This document shows, in pieces, positions 18,067 through 27,569 of a stretch of 64,000 nt of DNA. The DNA is taken from contig NZ_JAJUOS010000014.1 in NCBI RefSeq assembly GCF_021378075.1, positions 1-64,000 of the forward strand. The letters run 5' to 3'. The notes beneath the pieces are model-generated. The model was not told where the DNA came from and ran no database searches. It saw nothing but the letters and a program-made list of their open reading frames with translations. The position numbers and the translations under genes are program-made. Origin of the DNA: Rhodobacter flavimaris. GTDB taxonomy: Bacteria > Pseudomonadota > Alphaproteobacteria > Rhodobacterales > Rhodobacteraceae. How positions within the stretch are numbered: position 1 is the first letter of the stretch; every line of letters starts with the position of its first letter.

Positions 18067-18696
18067 GATCTGCTCGTCCGCCGGGATCTGGCCAAGCAGG
18101 TCGGGTAGCACCGGTGCATCACCGATGTGGCTCCCGGTGATCTCGACAGCGCGGACCTCCAGCGTTTCCTCGTCGATCCCGAGATGGATCTTGCGCCAGA
18201 CGCGCCGTTTGGGTCCACCATGCTTGCGAGCATGCCATTCGCCTTCGCCCTCAACCTTGATACCAGTGCTGTCGATCAGCAGGTGCAATGGCCCCTTGGA
18301 GCCGCGGTAGGGGATGTTGACGGCCAAGGACTTCTGACGGCGTGACAGCGTGCTGAAGTCGGGCACAGTCCAGTCGAGGCCAACCAGCCGCAGCAGGCTC
18401 TCGACGAACCCGGTCGTCTGTCGGAGCGCCATGCCGAACAGCACCTTCATCGAAAGGCACGTCTGTATGGCGGCATCGCTGTAGGTCCGCTGGCGGCCAC
18501 GCCTGCCTGTCGGCGCGGCATCCCAGTTCATCGCGGGGTCGAACCAAATCGTCAGCGAACCGCGGCGCTTGAGCGCTTCATTGTAGGCTGGCCAGTTCCT
18601 GGTCTTGTAGATCGTGGGTTTCGGTCTGCTCATAAAGCCCAGCTACCACGCTGGATTCACGAGATGAATCCCTCACGCCATTTGTGCATCAGAGCC
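18067..18696 (-). mobile_element. IS5-family element (IS903 type), 3' part deleted
   Basis: The transposase starts at 18633 (MSRPKPTIYKTRNWPAYNEA) and is open through WFDPAMNWDA, FSTLSRRQKSL, LLIDSTGIK and WRKIHLGIDE to LPDLLGQIPADE. It then runs into the IS3 remnant at about 18067, so more than the last 80 residues, with the final catalytic acidic residue, are missing. The outer end at 18696 reads GGCTCTGATGCACAAA inward, a typical IS5 terminal repeat. That end abuts a cut CRISPR repeat. Confidence 0.85.
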
Positions 18697-19304
18697 GGGG
18701 CGACCAGACGCAAGCTAGCACCTATCGCGCACGGAGTGTTTCGATCCACGCCCCCGCGAAGGGGGCGACACCCTTGGACGCTCTACTCCTACGTTGGCCT
18801 GATGTTTCGATCCACGCCCCCGCGAAGGGGGCGACAGCGCCGCGCGCGGCGTGACGCTCTATAAGTGAGGGTTTCGATCCACGCCCCCGCGAAGGGGGCG
18901 ACCATAGGCCGGATCGGTCACGATCGACACGTCGAAGTTTCGATCCACGCCCCCGCGAAGGGGGCGACGTGCCAGCCCGCCGATGGCAGGTCGGCGGTCG
19001 CGATGTTTCGATCCACGCCCCCGCGAAGGGGGCGACGGGCGAATGGCGATCACACCGCAGTTATTGAGGCGTTTCGATCCACGCCCCCGCGAAGGGGGCG
19101 ACAACACGTTGACGGGCGGGATATTTTCGTTCGCATCATGTTTCGATCCACGCCCCCGCGAAGGGGGCGACCCGCAGGCTGACATGACGCATATCGACTT
19201 TCTGACGGTTTCGATCCACGCCCCCGCGAAGGGGGCGACCAACGGCTCTGCCCTCAAGATCAATCATTCGGGGTTTCGATCCACGCCCCCGCGAAGGGGG
19301 CGAC
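18697..19304 (-). CRISPR. Orphan CRISPR array, type I-C-like repeat, 9 full repeats plus one cut repeat
   Basis: A 32-base repeat, reading GTTTCGATCCACGC at one end and GGGGGCGAC at the other on the plus strand, recurs perfectly at 18738, 18804, 18871, 18937, 19005, 19071, 19140, 19208 and 19273. Eight spacers of 33-37 bases separate them. The last 8 bases of another repeat (18697-18704) and a 33-base spacer precede the first full copy, cut by an IS5 end. The repeat contains a CCCCCGCGAAGGGGG stem. Read on the minus strand it ends in ATCGAAAC, as in type I-C repeats, so transcription is probably from the right. No cas gene lies in the window. Confidence 0.97.
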
Positions 19305-19379
19305 TAACCAGGTCTCGCCATATCTGGATGATGACGGACAGTCCGTGATAAAGATATGTGCGTAGCCATGCCTCTTTAG

Positions 19380-19815
19380 TGCTTTCCTTCAAAATTTCAG
19401 CACAGCCGCTCTATTCCAGCGACGTTGTCACATAGCTTTTGATCTCATCGCGTTCGAGATCAACGGCGCGCCAGAGATAATGCCGCGTCCCGTTGACCTT
19501 CGCGGACATCTAGTCGAGATGCTATCTCCGGTAGCTTGACTGCATCCCTTCAGTCCGGCGTGTTCTGATCTCCGAGGCGAACATCGACCCGAAGCGATGC
19601 AATCAAAATCGGGCCGTCTCGTGGAAAATGTCGATTCCCCGCCCATGTAGCAGCCCCCTGACGTCGCAGCGACAACAGGAACCCGACATACGTCATCACG
19701 GAAAGCTAGATGACTACCTGGCTGGTCTTAAAGCGGGGGAAGCGAAAGCGTTTGGTCATCCTAAGAGACGATGTGACCGTCCTGCCCGCCACAAGCCAAG
19801 TTCTTCTGACAAGAC
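19380..19815 (-). mobile_element. Decayed IS6-family element
   Basis: On the minus strand, broken frames give MFASEI-like residues (about 19580), then KVNGTRHYLWRAVDLERDE and IKSYV (19520-19435), all typical of IS6-family transposases. The part at 19690-19812 aligns by eye with the left part of the IS remnants at 40.3 kb and 45.8 kb. Several frameshifts and an internal deletion show it is dead. The stretch 19305-19380, between array and IS, could hold what remains of a CRISPR leader. Confidence 0.65.
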
Positions 19816-19924
19816 ACTCCAGCCAAGCTCCCTTTACTGTTCTACACGAAATGCTCTGCCGGACAGGTCTTCGACAGGTTCGCCTTGTAGACAACACCAA
19901 CGCAAGGGAGTGGGAGGATATCCA

Positions 19925-21199
19925 ATGCAAGTGACAGGCATGTTGACAGGCGCGCGCCTGCTGGCTCATGTCGACTTTCCGACATCGGACGTTTTGGGAC
20001 CGGATGCGACCGAGGATCAGATCCAAGCGCTCATCGACCGCCATGGGGTCATCTTTGTCAAACCGCTGTTTCGGGGCGGTGTGGGCAAGAAGGGCAAAGC
20101 TGGCCTGATCGGTCGTGCAGATGACCTGAAGACGGCACTAGCAGAGAAAGAACGGCTTTACTTCGCTGAACATCGTCACGGCAATGCCTTGGCCAAGGCT
20201 AATGGCGTAACCTTCGAGGCCGGAATTCCGGCGGAACATGAGGTCTATTTCGCCATAACGGACGATACCCGGTTTCGCGCCCCAACGATGACCATCACCC
20301 ATCGCGGCGGCGTGGATATCGAAGAACTGGGTAAGTCGGAAATCGTCAGTGTGCCTTTCGACGCCTTGACCGGGTTGAAGGCATTCGTCGTCGCGAATGC
20401 ACTGACAAGCCTCGGAGCACCGAAGGAAATCATCTCACCACTTGTCCAGCATCTGCCAAAGCTCTGGGAGCTCATGCACCACTACGGCATGACCACGCTT
20501 GAGCTAAACCCGATCCGCATGATGCCAGGGGGAAATGGCCGCCTGACGCCAATCGCCTGCGATTTCAAATGTGGCTTTGATCGGGATGACCCGCGCGTCG
20601 GTCGTCTCGGACTGCCGGATTACCTGTTCGCCGCCGACATCTCGGTTTTCGAGCAAGAGGTGAACCAGCTTCGAACACATCAGGGGCAGTCCGATGTCTT
20701 CGTCATCAATGACAAGGGAACGATCCTGGCGCCCACCTTTGGCGGCGGCGCGAACTCGCTCGTGACCGAGGTTTTGGGCGATGCCGCCATCATCTCATCG
20801 GATTTCGGCGGGAACCCTCCCTATGAGAAGATGAAGGCCGTTGCCTCGATCTGCTACCGCCATTTCCTGAAGCAGACCAACGTCCTCTTCATCATCGGGG
20901 GCAAGTCGAACAACACCGATATCCTGGAGACCTTCCGGGGCATGGGCGACGCGCTGCGAGAGCATTTTGCCAAGCACGGGCCGGTGCCGCTTTATGTAGT
21001 CGTGGGTCGCGGCGGGCCGAACCTGGTGCGCGGCATGGGCAATCTGGCCGATACGCTGGACAGCCTTGGTGTGCCCTATCGGTTCTTCGGCTTCGACAGC
21101 GCCATCTCTGAAGTGGTCGCCTATGCGAAACGGGTGGATCAGTGGATGCGCAGCGGCGGACGCGACGAGATCGCCCGCGCTATGAATATCAACGCCTGA
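19925..21199 (+). CDS. ATP-grasp CoA ligase, ATP-citrate-lyase beta-like
   Basis: The 424-residue protein resembles the SucC/AclB class. The N-terminal ATP-grasp part has IFVKPLFRGGVGKKGKAGL, then EHEVYFAI and TTLELNPIRM. The C-terminal part is a CoA-ligase/citrate-binding Rossmann domain with APTFGGGANSLVTEVLGD, SDFGGNPPYEKM, FIIGGKSNNTD and VVGRGGPNLVRGMG. In ATP citrate lyase this subunit activates citrate with ATP. It lies 13 bases upstream of a SucD/citrate-synthase-type partner. ATG at 19925 with GGGAGGA is chosen; the longer upstream frame is IS remnant. Confidence 0.8.
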   Translation: MQVTGMLTGARLLAHVDFPTSDVLGPDATEDQIQALIDRHGVIFVKPLFRGGVGKKGKAGLIGRADDLKTALAEKERLYFAEHRHGNALAKANGVTFEAGIPAEHEVYFAITDDTRFRAPTMTITHRGGVDIEELGKSEIVSVPFDALTGLKAFVVANALTSLGAPKEIISPLVQHLPKLWELMHHYGMTTLELNPIRMMPGGNGRLTPIACDFKCGFDRDDPRVGRLGLPDYLFAADISVFEQEVNQLRTHQGQSDVFVINDKGTILAPTFGGGANSLVTEVLGDAAIISSDFGGNPPYEKMKAVASICYRHFLKQTNVLFIIGGKSNNTDILETFRGMGDALREHFAKHGPVPLYVVVGRGGPNLVRGMGNLADTLDSLGVPYRFFGFDSAISEVVAYAKRVDQWMRSGGRDEIARAMNINA

Positions 21200-21212
21200 G
21201 GAGGAACGCGCC

Positions 21213-23924
21213 ATGTATCGTCAGGGAATCGCCGGTTTGCCGTATTATCTGGGCATTGACCGTCTCGACCAGATCGCCACGCCGGAAGATCGCGTCTGCG
21301 TATTGAATATTCTGGGCGGCGAAAGCCGAACCGTAACACCCGTCAGCCATGCCTTTTCAGGGGGCAATGTCGTATTCGGCACATCGCCCGGTCGCTCGGG
21401 GCAAGTGCTGAAAACACCAGCGGGCGACATCCCGGTGTTCAATAGCGTACTCGAGGGGCTCAAGGCGGGGCACCGGTTCAACACGGGGGTCGTGTATCTG
21501 CCGCCCTCGGGCGTGCGCGACGGCGTTGCAGAACTGATCCGGGTCAATCCAGATTTGCGCAAGATCGTGATCATTACTGAAAAGATCGCCGTTCACGACG
21601 CGCGTGAGATTCGGGCGATGGCACAGGCCAATGGCATTGATATCGTGGGCGGCAACTGTCTTGGCGTGGCGGATTCTTGGTCTCGCGTCCGTGTCGGCGG
21701 CGCTCTTGGCGGCGACCATCCCGAGGAATCGCTTCTCAAGGGATCGGTTGCAGTCTTTTCCAATTCGGGTGGCTTTACCACCACGATCGCGCAATACATG
21801 GCGACGGCGGGCTGGGGCACGACAACGCTCATCTCATCCGGGAAGGATGTGTACATTCAATATGGCGCGCGCGACTTTGCGCATGGCTTTGCCAATGACC
21901 CCCGATCGCGGGCTGCGGTGCTTTATGTAGAACCGGGCGGATATTACGAAAAGGAAATCAACTGGTCCAAACCCGTGGTTGCCTGCGTAGTCGGGCGGTG
22001 GAAGTCCAAACTCACCCGTGCGGTCGGCCACGCCGGCGCAATGGCCGGCTCCGGAGATAGTGCCGAGGACAAAGAGCGCTGGTTCATCGAAGCCTTCGGG
22101 ACAGACGGCGTCTTCTCTGCAGAAACACCGCACGCGTCGGCCAAGGGGGCGTTGGTAACCAACATCGCTGACATTCCTGCCGCTCTGACAGCCGTTATGG
22201 CGCTGAATGACATGCAACCCGATTTCCCGCCGCGCGGCTCGCTTGCGCTGAAACCGTGGATCGCAAACGATCAGGGCCTGCATTTGCCGCCCGATGTCGC
22301 CCTGCCCATAGTGACGGCGCCAGCCCCCTATGCCGGACAGATCACCGCTCTCTCGGACCAAATCGGCGCCGTGATTGCGCGGCAGGGCATGAAGGACAAG
22401 TCCGGCGCCAGTGTCATGGATCCTAAAACGCAGGTGACAAGTGTCCATGGGCACACGGTTCTTGACTTGGCTCTGCAACCGCTGAACGCGATGTTCGCGT
22501 TGCCGCTCGTGCACGAGCTTGCCGATGCCCATGACCGCGCACTGCTCGACATCGCGGTGTCGGCCGAGGTCAACCTTGTAGGCGACCCGATCCTTGTGGC
22601 GACGGATGCTGCGCGCGATGCAGGTAATGCGCCAAACGCGATCATGGCGGTCGCCGCGGCGATCACCGGCCCGCGCCGGGTCGAACGGGCTCTGGCCTGT
22701 GCACAAGCGTTGGTGGAGCTGTTCGCGAAGTCTGGCCTGCGCGACGGGCGCGACGACGCTTTCGATATCTCGACTATCTCTGTGGACGACGAGACACGTA
22801 AACTGTTTCTCGCTACTCAGGGCGAGGCCGACGACCCAAGGCCGGAGGCCATGCTGGCAGCGATCGCAGCACGCGGCGGCCGCTCTGTCTTCCTACGCCT
22901 GCTTCAAAGCTTCGGTGAAAGACTATCGCGAGACGCAATTCTGGCTGCGATCACCACAACGATCGCCTGGGGACCGATGGTGCGCAAGCGGATCAGCCGC
23001 CTCACGGCCGAGACGCTTCCCTGGTACCTGCGTCTTTATGGCGTCATGGTCGGGGCGACTATCCCAAAAGAGCACCATCAGTCAGGTAGCCTGTGGGGTA
23101 TACCGCGCTCCGAACGCTTCCAGAACTGGACGATGGCAGACCTTTGTTGCCTTGCCATGACCGGTAAGCAACCGGGGCCGACCGAAGCGCTTTACATTCA
23201 GATCCTGATCGGGCTGTTGATATCCAACGGTCCGGGCGCGATTTCTGCCCAGGGCGCCAAGGGCGCGGTCGCGGCGGACGGGCCGCAGACACCGGAACGC
23301 GTACAGATCAACAAGGCGATGATCGGTTTCCTGACACACTCGGGCTACAGCCACGGCGGGAATGGCTTCGAGGGCATGGCCTTCCTGCTCGACCAGTTCC
23401 GGGGCTGCGCGCTGACCGACCCGACCGACCCAGCCCATGGGCTGGACCTCAAGGCGATGGCCCGCAAGTTCGCCCTTAGCTACAAGGAGGAAAAACGCCA
23501 CGCCAAGGAGCTAGGGCAAGAAGTCCGGGCGCTTCCGGGGGTGCATCACCCGATCTTCAAGGGCAAACCCGAGAACTTTGACCCCCGCGAACGCTTCATC
23601 GCGCGCTTCATGGAGGAACGCAGCGAATACAACATTTTCCACGACTTCTACCGCCACCTGGTGCGCGAGTTGTTCGAGGTGGGTGCCTCACCCTACGTAT
23701 TCTGCGTCAACATCGATGCGATCATCGCGGCCTTGCTTCTGGCCGTTCTCTGGAAGGACTATCAGTCGGGTGCGCTGAGTCCCCGCGATCTTGAAACCGC
23801 CGCCTTTACGGTGTTCCTGTTCGGTCGAATGATCGGCGCAGCCGCCGAGATCGACGACCATCTCAACCGGGGGCGCAACATGGACACACGAACACCAGCG
23901 GCCGCTTGTGGTCATGTGCTCTGA
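21213..23924 (+). CDS. Large SucD/citryl-CoA-lyase-type protein, ATP-citrate-lyase alpha-like
   Basis: The 903-residue protein starts with a CoA-binding and ligase module: FSNSGGFTTTIA near 180 and the phosphohistidine loop VGHAGAM, His about 273. It ends with a citrate-synthase-like module with SNGPGAISAQGAK, GVHHPIFKGKPENFDP (His about 778), VNIDAII (Asp about 835) and LFGRMIG. These match the catalytic His and Asp regions of ATP citrate lyase. Chlorobium-type AclA is about 610 residues, so this one carries roughly 250 extra residues in the middle. Substrate could be citrate or a related tricarboxylate. Confidence 0.75.
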   Translation: MYRQGIAGLPYYLGIDRLDQIATPEDRVCVLNILGGESRTVTPVSHAFSGGNVVFGTSPGRSGQVLKTPAGDIPVFNSVLEGLKAGHRFNTGVVYLPPSGVRDGVAELIRVNPDLRKIVIITEKIAVHDAREIRAMAQANGIDIVGGNCLGVADSWSRVRVGGALGGDHPEESLLKGSVAVFSNSGGFTTTIAQYMATAGWGTTTLISSGKDVYIQYGARDFAHGFANDPRSRAAVLYVEPGGYYEKEINWSKPVVACVVGRWKSKLTRAVGHAGAMAGSGDSAEDKERWFIEAFGTDGVFSAETPHASAKGALVTNIADIPAALTAVMALNDMQPDFPPRGSLALKPWIANDQGLHLPPDVALPIVTAPAPYAGQITALSDQIGAVIARQGMKDKSGASVMDPKTQVTSVHGHTVLDLALQPLNAMFALPLVHELADAHDRALLDIAVSAEVNLVGDPILVATDAARDAGNAPNAIMAVAAAITGPRRVERALACAQALVELFAKSGLRDGRDDAFDISTISVDDETRKLFLATQGEADDPRPEAMLAAIAARGGRSVFLRLLQSFGERLSRDAILAAITTTIAWGPMVRKRISRLTAETLPWYLRLYGVMVGATIPKEHHQSGSLWGIPRSERFQNWTMADLCCLAMTGKQPGPTEALYIQILIGLLISNGPGAISAQGAKGAVAADGPQTPERVQINKAMIGFLTHSGYSHGGNGFEGMAFLLDQFRGCALTDPTDPAHGLDLKAMARKFALSYKEEKRHAKELGQEVRALPGVHHPIFKGKPENFDPRERFIARFMEERSEYNIFHDFYRHLVRELFEVGASPYVFCVNIDAIIAALLLAVLWKDYQSGALSPRDLETAAFTVFLFGRMIGAAAEIDDHLNRGRNMDTRTPAAACGHVL

Positions 23925-24310
23925 ACGTGTCGTTTGACCAGCCTTCGGGCGAACACGTCATTCGGACCATTGCCATGCCCGCCGACACGAACCCTTCCGG
24001 GGATATTTTCGGCGGCTGGCTTATGGCGCAGATGGACCTTGCAGCAGGAAATCTTGCTGCAAGGATAGCGCGGGGACGTTCAGCCACCATCGCGGTGGAC
24101 GGCATGACCTTTCATAAACCCGTGAAAGTGGGCGATGAGGTTTCGCTGTACGCCGATCTTGTCAGCTCGGGGCGCACGTCGATGCGCATCCACGTCGTAG
24201 CCTGGAGACGCAATCGCTATGCCGAAGAAAGCGTAAAGGTGACTGACGCCACCTTCACCTTTGTCGCTCTGGATGGAGAGGGCCGACCCCGCCCAATCTC
24301 CGACCGCTGA
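23906..24310 (+). CDS. YciA-like acyl-CoA thioesterase
   Basis: A hotdog-fold thioesterase of about 130 residues with IRTIAMPADTNPSGDIFGGW, the conserved family segment with catalytic Asp, followed by MDLAAGNLAA. It would release CoA from an acyl-CoA made by the upstream lyase pair, or recycle CoA. The TTG at 23906 overlaps the upstream gene by 19 bases; a GTG at 23927, just after that stop, is an equally good start. It converges on tcuB 40 bases further on. Confidence 0.82.
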   Translation: MWSCALNVSFDQPSGEHVIRTIAMPADTNPSGDIFGGWLMAQMDLAAGNLAARIARGRSATIAVDGMTFHKPVKVGDEVSLYADLVSSGRTSMRIHVVAWRRNRYAEESVKVTDATFTFVALDGEGRPRPISDR

Positions 24311-24350
24311 CTGCCAGGCAGGCCCGTAACGTCAGCGGTCGAGAGACCGT

Positions 24351-25451
24351 TTACGCACGTTCTCCGGCCGGGGCCGGCTTGCCCGCCTCGGCGATCAGTG
24401 CCGCGAGGCGATAGAAGCCATGCACCATCTTTGAGAACGGCATCAGCAGGAACAGCACCATCACCGTCGACAGATGGATTGCCAGCAGCGGTTTGACCAA
24501 TGTCGAGCCGGTCGCGGCATAAAGTGTGAGCCCGGTGAGCGCGACCGCGCCCAGAAGCAGCACGAAAGCCATCTCTCCGCCCCAGACACGCGCAGCGCCC
24601 AGCGAGCGGTCGGCGCGCAGTTTAAGCCAGCCGAGCCCCGCGCTGCCCACCACCATCATGAGCCCGCCCGGCACGCCCAGAAGCTTGGGTACAGATATCA
24701 GCGAATAGGGGGCTTCGAAGGCGAGACCATAGTGCAGCAACGTCGCGCTGGCGGTCGAGGCGAAGCACAGCAGGAAGCCATACATCATCAGCTGGTGGTA
24801 CACCCGACGGCGGTCGCTGAAGCGGTCGCCCTTCTCGAAGTTGCAGCCTTCGCCGTGACCGCCCGAAAGGTTTTTCATCCTTGCAGCGCTGTCAAAGGCG
24901 CTCAGCACATGGGCTAGCCGCACCCGGCCGCCGCCGACCTCGCGCCAGTAATCACGCACCGACAGCGCGATCAGCGCCAGCGGCAGCACGAAGGCTGGGG
25001 CGAAGATCGCCACGAGAGTATTATGCGTCAGATAGGCATAGAAGCCTGCACCAGCCTCGGGGCGCAGGGCGCTCAGCGCCCAGAAGAACAGCGCAAGCAC
25101 CACCACCAACAGCCCGGCCATCGCCACGCCATGCGTCTGGAACAGGCGCGCAATCGTCTGCGGGCGCGCCAACCGCTCCCAGCTTTCGACCCGCACCTCA
25201 GCCAGCGCCGCAGGGATATTCAGCGCGAATTCATGGGGCGCGGTGTATTGGCAGGCATAGTAGCAGCCGCGGCAGTTGTGGCACAGGTTGGCCAGTTGCG
25301 TCAGGTCGCCATCGGCAAAGGCCTTCTGCCGGGTCATCGCCGGAAAGACAGAGCAGAAGCCCTCGCAATAGCGGCAGGCGTTGCAGATCTCGATCTGGCG
25401 ACGGGCATCTTCGGTTGCAGAGAGGATCGGGGGAGAAAGGTCAAGCGACAT
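24351..25451 (-). CDS. tcuB: Tricarballylate utilisation protein B, Fe-S/haem membrane protein
   Basis: About 366 residues. Two cysteine clusters near the N terminus (CNACRYCEGFC and CHNCRGCYYAC) bind two [4Fe-4S] centres. They are followed by six or so membrane helices with histidines fit for haem. TcuB passes electrons from reduced TcuA to the quinone pool. Start at 25451 (MSLDLSPP) overlaps tcuA by 11 bases, so the two are translationally coupled. Confidence 0.9.
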   Translation of the reverse strand: MSLDLSPPILSATEDARRQIEICNACRYCEGFCSVFPAMTRQKAFADGDLTQLANLCHNCRGCYYACQYTAPHEFALNIPAALAEVRVESWERLARPQTIARLFQTHGVAMAGLLVVVLALFFWALSALRPEAGAGFYAYLTHNTLVAIFAPAFVLPLALIALSVRDYWREVGGGRVRLAHVLSAFDSAARMKNLSGGHGEGCNFEKGDRFSDRRRVYHQLMMYGFLLCFASTASATLLHYGLAFEAPYSLISVPKLLGVPGGLMMVVGSAGLGWLKLRADRSLGAARVWGGEMAFVLLLGAVALTGLTLYAATGSTLVKPLLAIHLSTVMVLFLLMPFSKMVHGFYRLAALIAEAGKPAPAGERA

Positions 25452-26832
25452 GGGCGGCGGCCTCCTTGCCTGCAATACGTCCAAATACAGTTCCGATGGT
25501 CATGCCGAAGCCAGCCAGATAGCCCTGACCAAGGATCGAGCCCGCCATGATCTCGCCCGCCGCCCAGAGGTTGCGGATCGGGCCCTCGGCACCGTGCACC
25601 TGCGCTTGCGCATCGACCTTCAGCCCTAGATAAGTGAAGGTCACGCCGGGACGCAGCTGATAGCCGTAGAAGGGCGGCGTATCGAGTGGGCGCGCCCAGT
25701 TGGTCTTGGGCACATCCAGACCCTCGGTCGCTAGGCCGTCCAGCTCGGTCGGGTGGAACTTGCCCGGGCGGCAGGCGGCGTTGAACCCGTCAACCGTCTG
25801 GCGCACCGCTTGCGGGTCCAGGCCCATCTTCTCGGCCAGTTCCTCGATCGTGTCAGCCTTCACCGGCGGAAAGACCGAGGGCATGAACAGGTCGATCGAC
25901 TTCGCGTCAATCAGCGCGAAACCCACCTGATCGGGCTGCGCCGCGACAAGACGGCCCCAAATCGCATAGCGTTTGGGCCAGACATCCTCGCCCTCGTTGT
26001 AGAAGCGCTCGCCCTTCGTGTTGAGCACAATCGAGAACGGTACGCAGTCGAGCCGGGTAACGATGCCGCCGTCGTATTTCGGCGCGCGCCCGTCGATGGC
26101 GACGGCGTGGCATTGGGTCGGGTCTCCGACCTGCTCGGCACCTTGGTCGATCATGTCGCGCAGCACGACGCCGCGGTTGTAGGGTGTCCCGCGGATCAGG
26201 AAGTTGCGCGCCGATGGTCCCCAAGCGCGGGCAAGCCAATCGATATCGGCCTGAAAGCCGCCCGACGCCAACACGAAGGCCCGCGCCTTGACGGTTACTG
26301 GGCGACCGGCGATCTCAACTTCGAGGTACGTGATACGGTTGCCCTCACGATGGACGTGGCTCACCAGTGCCTCGTATGCGACCTTCACGCCAAGGTCCTC
26401 GGCGGTGTTGTAATAGGCATTCACCAGCGCCTTGCCGCCGCCTAGGAAAAAGGCGTTGGTGCGCGACAGGCTAAGCGTGCCCGAGAGCGACGGCTGGAAC
26501 CGCACGCCATGCGCCTGCATCCAGGGCAGACACTCCTCGGATGAACGGATCGCCAGCCGGGCCAGCCCCTCATCGGTTTTACCCTTGGTCACCAGCATCA
26601 GGTCGTGCAGGTATTCTTCTTCCTCATAGGCGTCGGTCAGCGGAAACATCGGCCCCTTGTGCATGCAGCGAAAGTTGCGCGTGTGGCGGCTATTGCCGCC
26701 TCGATAGCTATTCGGCGCGCCTTCTAGGATCAGCACACTCGCACCTGCCTCGGCAGCTGTGATCGCCGCACACAGCGCCGCATTGCCACCGCCAACGACG
26801 GCAATATCAAATGTTTCGGGCCAATCTTTCAT
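25441..26832 (-). CDS. tcuA: FAD-dependent tricarballylate dehydrogenase
   Basis: A 463-residue flavoprotein of the fumarate-reductase/succinate-dehydrogenase family. The N terminus IAVVGGGNAALCAAITAAEAG is the FAD-binding motif. RGGNSRHTRNFRCMH, then GGFQAD and the C-terminal LWAAGEIMAGSI are typical of TcuA. It oxidises tricarballylate to cis-aconitate and hands electrons to TcuB. Its start overlaps the stop of the GntR gene by four bases. Confidence 0.9.
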   Translation of the reverse strand: MKDWPETFDIAVVGGGNAALCAAITAAEAGASVLILEGAPNSYRGGNSRHTRNFRCMHKGPMFPLTDAYEEEEYLHDLMLVTKGKTDEGLARLAIRSSEECLPWMQAHGVRFQPSLSGTLSLSRTNAFFLGGGKALVNAYYNTAEDLGVKVAYEALVSHVHREGNRITYLEVEIAGRPVTVKARAFVLASGGFQADIDWLARAWGPSARNFLIRGTPYNRGVVLRDMIDQGAEQVGDPTQCHAVAIDGRAPKYDGGIVTRLDCVPFSIVLNTKGERFYNEGEDVWPKRYAIWGRLVAAQPDQVGFALIDAKSIDLFMPSVFPPVKADTIEELAEKMGLDPQAVRQTVDGFNAACRPGKFHPTELDGLATEGLDVPKTNWARPLDTPPFYGYQLRPGVTFTYLGLKVDAQAQVHGAEGPIRNLWAAGEIMAGSILGQGYLAGFGMTIGTVFGRIAGKEAAAHVA

Positions 26833-27497
26833 GCCTCGTCCTCCATCGGTAATTCGCGCCCGCGCATCCCGCGGATGCGAGCTGAGAGTGCCGCCTCGAC
26901 ATGCCCGCGCATCGCTGCTTCTGCGGCCGCCCCATCACGCGCAAGAAGCGCGTCAAGAACGGCACGGTGCTCTGAAACCGCCGCGATCGCGCGCTCCGGT
27001 TCTGCCAGGGTCGTGGGCCCAAGGATCAGCAGCGTCTTTTGCAACGCACTCATCGCCTTGATCAGAAAGCGGTTGCGCGCAGCCTCGATCAGCGTGCGGT
27101 GAAACACGCGGTTGACCTCGCGGGCCAGCGCGCCGGCCGGCATCTGCGCGAGCTCGTCGTTGAGCGCGACCAGCTCTGCCAGTTCGATATCCGAGGCAGC
27201 CCGCGCCGCGAGCCGCGCAGCCGTGCCTTCCAGCACCGCGCGCATTTCGTAAAGCTCAACCACCTCGGCGTGATCGAGACTGCGGATCGTCGCGCCCTGC
27301 CGTGGCAGATGCATCACCAGCCCGTCAGCCTCAAGCTGGCGGATCGCCTCGCGAACGGGGGTGCGGCTAATGCCCATCCGCTCGGCCAATTCGATTTCAC
27401 GCAGCCGCGCGCCGGGACTCAGCGTGCCGTTGCGGATCTCGTCGAGCAGGCGGCGATAAGCGCTTTGGCCTTGCGGGATTTCGGTGTCATCGGCCAT
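26829..27497 (-). CDS. GntR-family (FCD) transcriptional regulator
   Basis: The 222-residue protein has an N-terminal winged helix (LREIELAERMGISRTPVREA) and an FCD ligand domain with metal-binding-type residues (AREVNRVFHRTLIEAARN and EHRAVLDALL). It is the first gene of the gntR-tcuA-tcuB operon and faces the AbrB-type transporter gene. Start at 27497 with AGAGGG upstream. A palindrome of the FCD-GntR type lies 28 bases upstream, consistent with autoregulation. Salmonella uses a LysR regulator (TcuR) instead. Confidence 0.9.
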   Translation of the reverse strand: MADDTEIPQGQSAYRRLLDEIRNGTLSPGARLREIELAERMGISRTPVREAIRQLEADGLVMHLPRQGATIRSLDHAEVVELYEMRAVLEGTAARLAARAASDIELAELVALNDELAQMPAGALAREVNRVFHRTLIEAARNRFLIKAMSALQKTLLILGPTTLAEPERAIAAVSEHRAVLDALLARDGAAAEAAMRGHVEAALSARIRGMRGRELPMEDEA

Positions 27498-27524
27498 GTT
27501 TTGACCCTCTTGCGATTTATGTAT

Positions 27525-27541
27525 CCAAATGTATACATTGG
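27525..27541. promoter_or_regulatory. GntR-type operator palindrome
   Basis: CCAAATGTATACATTGG contains the perfect palindrome ATGTATACAT (27529-27538), the kind of site bound by FCD-type GntR proteins. It lies in the 72-base gap between the divergent gntR-tcuAB operon and the AbrB-type transporter gene, so it could control both. Confidence 0.65.
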
Positions 27542-27569
27542 TATTCAACTATACGCAAGGAGGTTTGAG

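Noticed and set aside
18664..19348. Open frames with repeated FRSTPPRRGR, FDPRPREGGD or SIHAPAKGAT peptides
   Set aside because: They are translations of the CRISPR repeats in different frames, not proteins.
20795..22706. Minus-strand frames opposite the ATP-grasp and lyase genes
   Set aside because: Shadows of well-supported plus-strand enzymes with catalytic motifs.
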